From assembly GCA_020846975.1 (NCBI GenBank), contig JADLCX010000074.1, positions 1-64,000 of the forward strand: a stretch of DNA of 64,000 nt. The letters are read 5' to 3'. The translations under genes were made by a program, and so were the position numbers. Each line of letters begins with the position of its first letter. Position 1 is the first letter of the stretch. Source of the stretch: Phycisphaerales bacterium. GTDB lineage: Bacteria; Planctomycetota; Phycisphaerae; Phycisphaerales; UBA1924. Shown piece after piece: positions 61,599 to 64,000 of the stretch. A model generated the notes under the pieces. The model did not search any database. It had not been told where the DNA came from and was given only the letters and a program-made list of their open reading frames with translations.

Positions 61599-62435
61599 AT
61601 GAACCTTGTGTTGCGGTTGCTGCTCGTGGTGGGTCTGATCGCGTGTTCACCCGTGTTCTGCATGGCGCAGTCGCCGGCAGCGCCCGCCGCCCCGCCCGCC
61701 AAGGCCGAGCCACCAAAGACCGGTCAGCCCACGCCGAAGGCCAAAGAGAAGCCCGCGAACTCCGCGACCGAACCCGCGTCACGGTCCGACGAACGGTGGA
61801 CCAAGCGTCACGAGTCGTTCAACGAGCGCGCCAAGCAGGGCGCGGAAAAGGGCGATATCGGCGTCATCTTCCTGGGCGACTCCATCACGGAGGGCTGGGA
61901 GGGCGCGGGTGCGGAGGTGTGGAGAGCCAAGTACGCGCCCCGCAACGCGGTCAACATGGGCATCGGAGGGGATCGGACGCAGCACGTGCTGTGGCGTCTG
62001 GAGCACGGGAACGTCGATGGGCTGGACAAGCCCAAGAGTGGCGCAGCACCCAGGGTGGTGGTGCTGATGATCGGCACCAACAACTCGAACGGGAAGGACA
62101 ACACGGCCGAAGAGATCGCCGACGGCATCAAGGCGGTGGTCGGCGAACTGCGCGAGCGACTTCCCGAGGCGAAGGTGCTGCTGCTCGGCGTCTTTCCACG
62201 CGGCGAGAAGCCCAACCCGCAGCGTGAGAAGAACGCCCAGGCGAGCGCCCTCGCGGCCAAGATCGCCGACGGCAAGAGCGTGCACTACCTCGACATCGGC
62301 TCGGCGTTTCTCGAGAAGGACGGTTCACTGAGCAAGGCGGTGATGTCGGACTTCCTGCACCTGAGCCCGGACGGATACAAGCGGTGGGCGGACGCGATCG
62401 AGCCCAAGCTCAAGGAACTGCTCGGCGAGAAGTGA
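61599..62435 (+). CDS. Secreted SGNH/GDSL-type hydrolase
   Basis: 278 residues from ATG 61599, with GAGGAG upstream. A signal peptide (LLLVVGLIACSPVFCMAQ) is followed by a Pro/Ala/Lys-rich linker. The catalytic set is clear: the block I 'FLGDSITEGW' with Ser95, a Gly in 'NMGIGGDRT', Asn in 'MIGTNNSNGK', and the final 'DFLHLSPDGY' with Asp and His near residue 250. These enzymes cleave ester bonds (for example acetyl groups on sugars or lipids). It resembles PAF-acetylhydrolase-like planctomycete proteins. The actual substrate is unknown. Confidence 0.9.
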   Translation: MNLVLRLLLVVGLIACSPVFCMAQSPAAPAAPPAKAEPPKTGQPTPKAKEKPANSATEPASRSDERWTKRHESFNERAKQGAEKGDIGVIFLGDSITEGWEGAGAEVWRAKYAPRNAVNMGIGGDRTQHVLWRLEHGNVDGLDKPKSGAAPRVVVLMIGTNNSNGKDNTAEEIADGIKAVVGELRERLPEAKVLLLGVFPRGEKPNPQREKNAQASALAAKIADGKSVHYLDIGSAFLEKDGSLSKAVMSDFLHLSPDGYKRWADAIEPKLKELLGEK

Positions 62436-62441
62436 CCCGAC

Positions 62442-62768
62442 TCACGGGCTCAGGCTTCCGGGCGTGCTTGGGGAACGCAGGGGCTCGACCGGCTCCTGCG
62501 GTTGGAACAGGTTGTAGCCCACCAGCGCGAAATCCTGATCCATCATCACGCCGTTGCCCGGAACGCCGTCGGCGATCAGCGATGCGGCGGTGATCGTGAT
62601 GAGCACGGGGTTGAGCACGTGCGGCGGGAGCACCTCGAACGGCACGTGTTCCAGTGCGGCGTGCGACACATCGTCCTGCCTGTCGGTATGGCAGGCAACG
62701 GAGGTGAACAACCCACAACCCACGGCGGCCCAGGCGATCTCGCGGAACGCGGGTCGTCGGATCGTCAC
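62442..62768 (-). CDS. Small lipoprotein translationally coupled to nadE
   Basis: 108 residues from a GTG at 62768 whose last two bases are the first two of the nadE stop (GTGA overlap). A signal with lipobox 'AAVGCGLFTSVAC' places the lipidated Cys near residue 24. The remainder is short ('HAALEHVPFEVLPPHVLNPV', 'DFALVGYNLFQPQEPVEPL'), with no family recognised. The tight coupling to nadE suggests a common transcript but not necessarily a common function. It ends 6 bp from the convergent SGNH hydrolase gene. Confidence 0.68.
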   Translation of the reverse strand: MTIRRPAFREIAWAAVGCGLFTSVACHTDRQDDVSHAALEHVPFEVLPPHVLNPVLITITAASLIADGVPGNGVMMDQDFALVGYNLFQPQEPVEPLRSPSTPGSLSP

Positions 62769-64000
62769 GGCTGCAACTCCCGCTCCGGACGGTACCGCTG
62801 AGCGATCGGAACTCTTCGGCCGCTCCCGAACGCAACACCCGTGACCTTGAGCCCCGTGGCGGCCTGCTTGCGCTTGTACTCGCTCAGGTCGATCAGCCGC
62901 ACGATCTTCGCCACCATCGCCGGTTCGCACCGTGTCCTCGCCACGATCTCCGCCGGCGACTCACGGCGTTCGACGTAGCCCTCGATGATCTGGTCGAGCA
63001 CATCGTACGGGGGCAGCGAATCCTGATCGGTCTGGTCTGGCCGAAGTTCCGCGCTCGGGGCCTTGGTGATCGACGCCTCGGGGATCGGCGGCCCGGTCAA
63101 GCCCTCGATCTCGAGCGCCCGCCAGTGGTCGTTCATCCATCGAGCCAGGCGATACACCCACTGCTTGCTCAGGTCACTCAACACCGCGAGCCCGCCGTTC
63201 ATGTCTCCGTAAAGCGTGCAATAGCCGACCGCCAGTTCGCTCTTGTTGCCGGTGGTCACCACCAGATGGCCGAGCTTGTTGGAGATCGCCATCAGGATCG
63301 TGCCTCGCACCCGAGACTGGATGTTCTCCTCCGCCGCATCCGCGGGCCGCCCCGCGAAAACTGGTCCCAGCGACCGTTCGAGCGCGTTGAACGCCGACTC
63401 GATCGGGATCGTGGTGTACGGAACCCCCAGCCGTTCGGCCAGCGCCGCCGCGTCATCCTTGCTCCCCTGCGATGAGTACCGGCTCGGCAGGCTCACGCCC
63501 AGCACGTTGCTCGGACCCAGCGCCGCCACCGACAGCACGCACGCCACCGCCGAGTCGATCCCGCCCGACAAGCCGAGCAGCACGCGCGAGAAGCCGGTCT
63601 TGCGGCAGTAGTCCCGCTCGCCGAGCACCAGCGCGCGGAAGACCTGCTCCTCGACCGGCGTGTCCAGCAGCGGATCGCCGGATCCACACTCGCGCGGCGC
63701 CGTCTTCGACGGGTCGATCTCGGCGATCAACACCTGCTCCTCAAACCCCTTCGCGGCCGCGACCAGCCGCCCGTTCGGCCCGAACACCGCCGCGTGCCCG
63801 TCAAAGACGAGTTCGTCGTTGCCGCCCACCTGATTCACGGCCGCGACAAACACCCCGTGCCGCCGGGCGTGCCTGGTGAGGATCTCGCGGTGCCGTCGCC
63901 CTTTGTCTACGAGGAACGGACTCGCGGACGGGTTGATGATGAGTCTGCACCCCGTGCTCTTGACCAGGTCCTCGACCGGATCAGCGGTGTCTGCGTACCG
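62765..64000 (-). CDS. nadE: Glutamine-dependent NAD+ synthetase (partial; 5' end outside window)
   Basis: The reading frame stays open to the right edge, so at least 411 residues are present. The nitrilase-like amidase part is seen at the edge ('LIINPSASPFLVDKGRRHRE', 'FVAAVNQVGGNDELVFDG'). It is followed by the ammonia-using synthetase domain with the PP-loop 'LLGLSGGIDSAVACV' and 'LVVTTGNKSELAVGYCTLYG'. The enzyme amidates deamido-NAD using glutamine. The N-terminal glutaminase catalytic residues lie upstream of the window. It is coupled by GTGA to the small lipoprotein gene. Confidence 0.96.
   Translation of the reverse strand, partial: RYADTADPVEDLVKSTGCRLIINPSASPFLVDKGRRHREILTRHARRHGVFVAAVNQVGGNDELVFDGHAAVFGPNGRLVAAAKGFEEQVLIAEIDPSKTAPRECGSGDPLLDTPVEEQVFRALVLGERDYCRKTGFSRVLLGLSGGIDSAVACVLSVAALGPSNVLGVSLPSRYSSQGSKDDAAALAERLGVPYTTIPIESAFNALERSLGPVFAGRPADAAEENIQSRVRGTILMAISNKLGHLVVTTGNKSELAVGYCTLYGDMNGGLAVLSDLSKQWVYRLARWMNDHWRALEIEGLTGPPIPEASITKAPSAELRPDQTDQDSLPPYDVLDQIIEGYVERRESPAEIVARTRCEPAMVAKIVRLIDLSEYKRKQAATGLKVTGVAFGSGRRVPIAQRYRPERELQP

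Noticed and set aside
1..64000. Looked for CRISPR arrays, phage, toxin-antitoxin pairs, tRNA and rRNA genes
   Set aside because: None was seen; the only repeats are a three-copy 11-bp tandem and the coding repeats of the matrixin-like gene.

Overview
The window looks like part of a chromosome from a high-GC planctomycete, probably Phycisphaerae. This rests on gene families rather than rRNA: three secreted proteins with PEP-CTERM-like tails of the form PxPG...RRRR, an exosortase beside exopolysaccharide genes, two bactofilins, and giant secreted proteins ending in a dockerin-like 'VQDIFDFL' repeat. No rRNA, tRNA, CRISPR array or prophage was seen. The only mobile element is the 3' end of a probable ISAs1-like transposase at the left edge.

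Layout. 1-9000: transposase tail, a GNAT acetyltransferase with a structured leader, two bactofilins, a pseudopilin, a prenyltransferase-fold secreted protein, a PEP-CTERM protein and clpC. 9400-19400: a PhnP-like metallo-hydrolase, a full-length M16 peptidase and two secreted dockerin-tailed proteins, one of them a 1404-residue matrixin-like protease with eight Ig-like repeats. 19600-27100: an isolated atpG, a stand-alone M16 C-terminal half, a UvrD-type helicase fused to a PD-(D/E)XK nuclease, an rsmD homologue and an unknown gene. 27400-31050: a FecR-domain protein, a lipoprotein and two tandem PEP-CTERM paralogues. 31200-37300: gltX, then four plus-strand genes (ClpP-like serine-protease fold, unknown, GT2 glycosyltransferase, unknown). 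37300-55760: a long minus-strand run containing a Wza-like export protein, exosortase, EpsI-like protein, giant TPR protein, Wzc-like protein, NAD-dependent epimerase, WecA/TagO-like transferase, ParA, VanZ-like protein, an ion antiporter and MurJ. 55860-64000: lipA, a lipoprotein, an HD-GYP protein, rpmH, rnc, a DASS transporter, an SGNH hydrolase, a small lipoprotein and the 3' part of nadE.

How the genes may work together. The 41-56 kb block reads as an exopolysaccharide and exosortase system: WecA-like lipid-linked sugar priming, an epimerase for sugar nucleotides, Wzc- and Wza-like chain-length control and export, and an exosortase with EpsI and a TPR protein that would process and anchor PEP-CTERM proteins. 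Its likely clients lie elsewhere in the window (4959, 29335 and 30341).

A recurring feature is a -10-like TANNNT placed 5-8 nt before start codons that mostly lack a Shine-Dalgarno sequence, suggesting widespread leaderless transcription. Other genes have good Shine-Dalgarno sites, several with strong hairpins at the predicted 5' end of the mRNA. All assignments were made by reading motifs; no database search was run.
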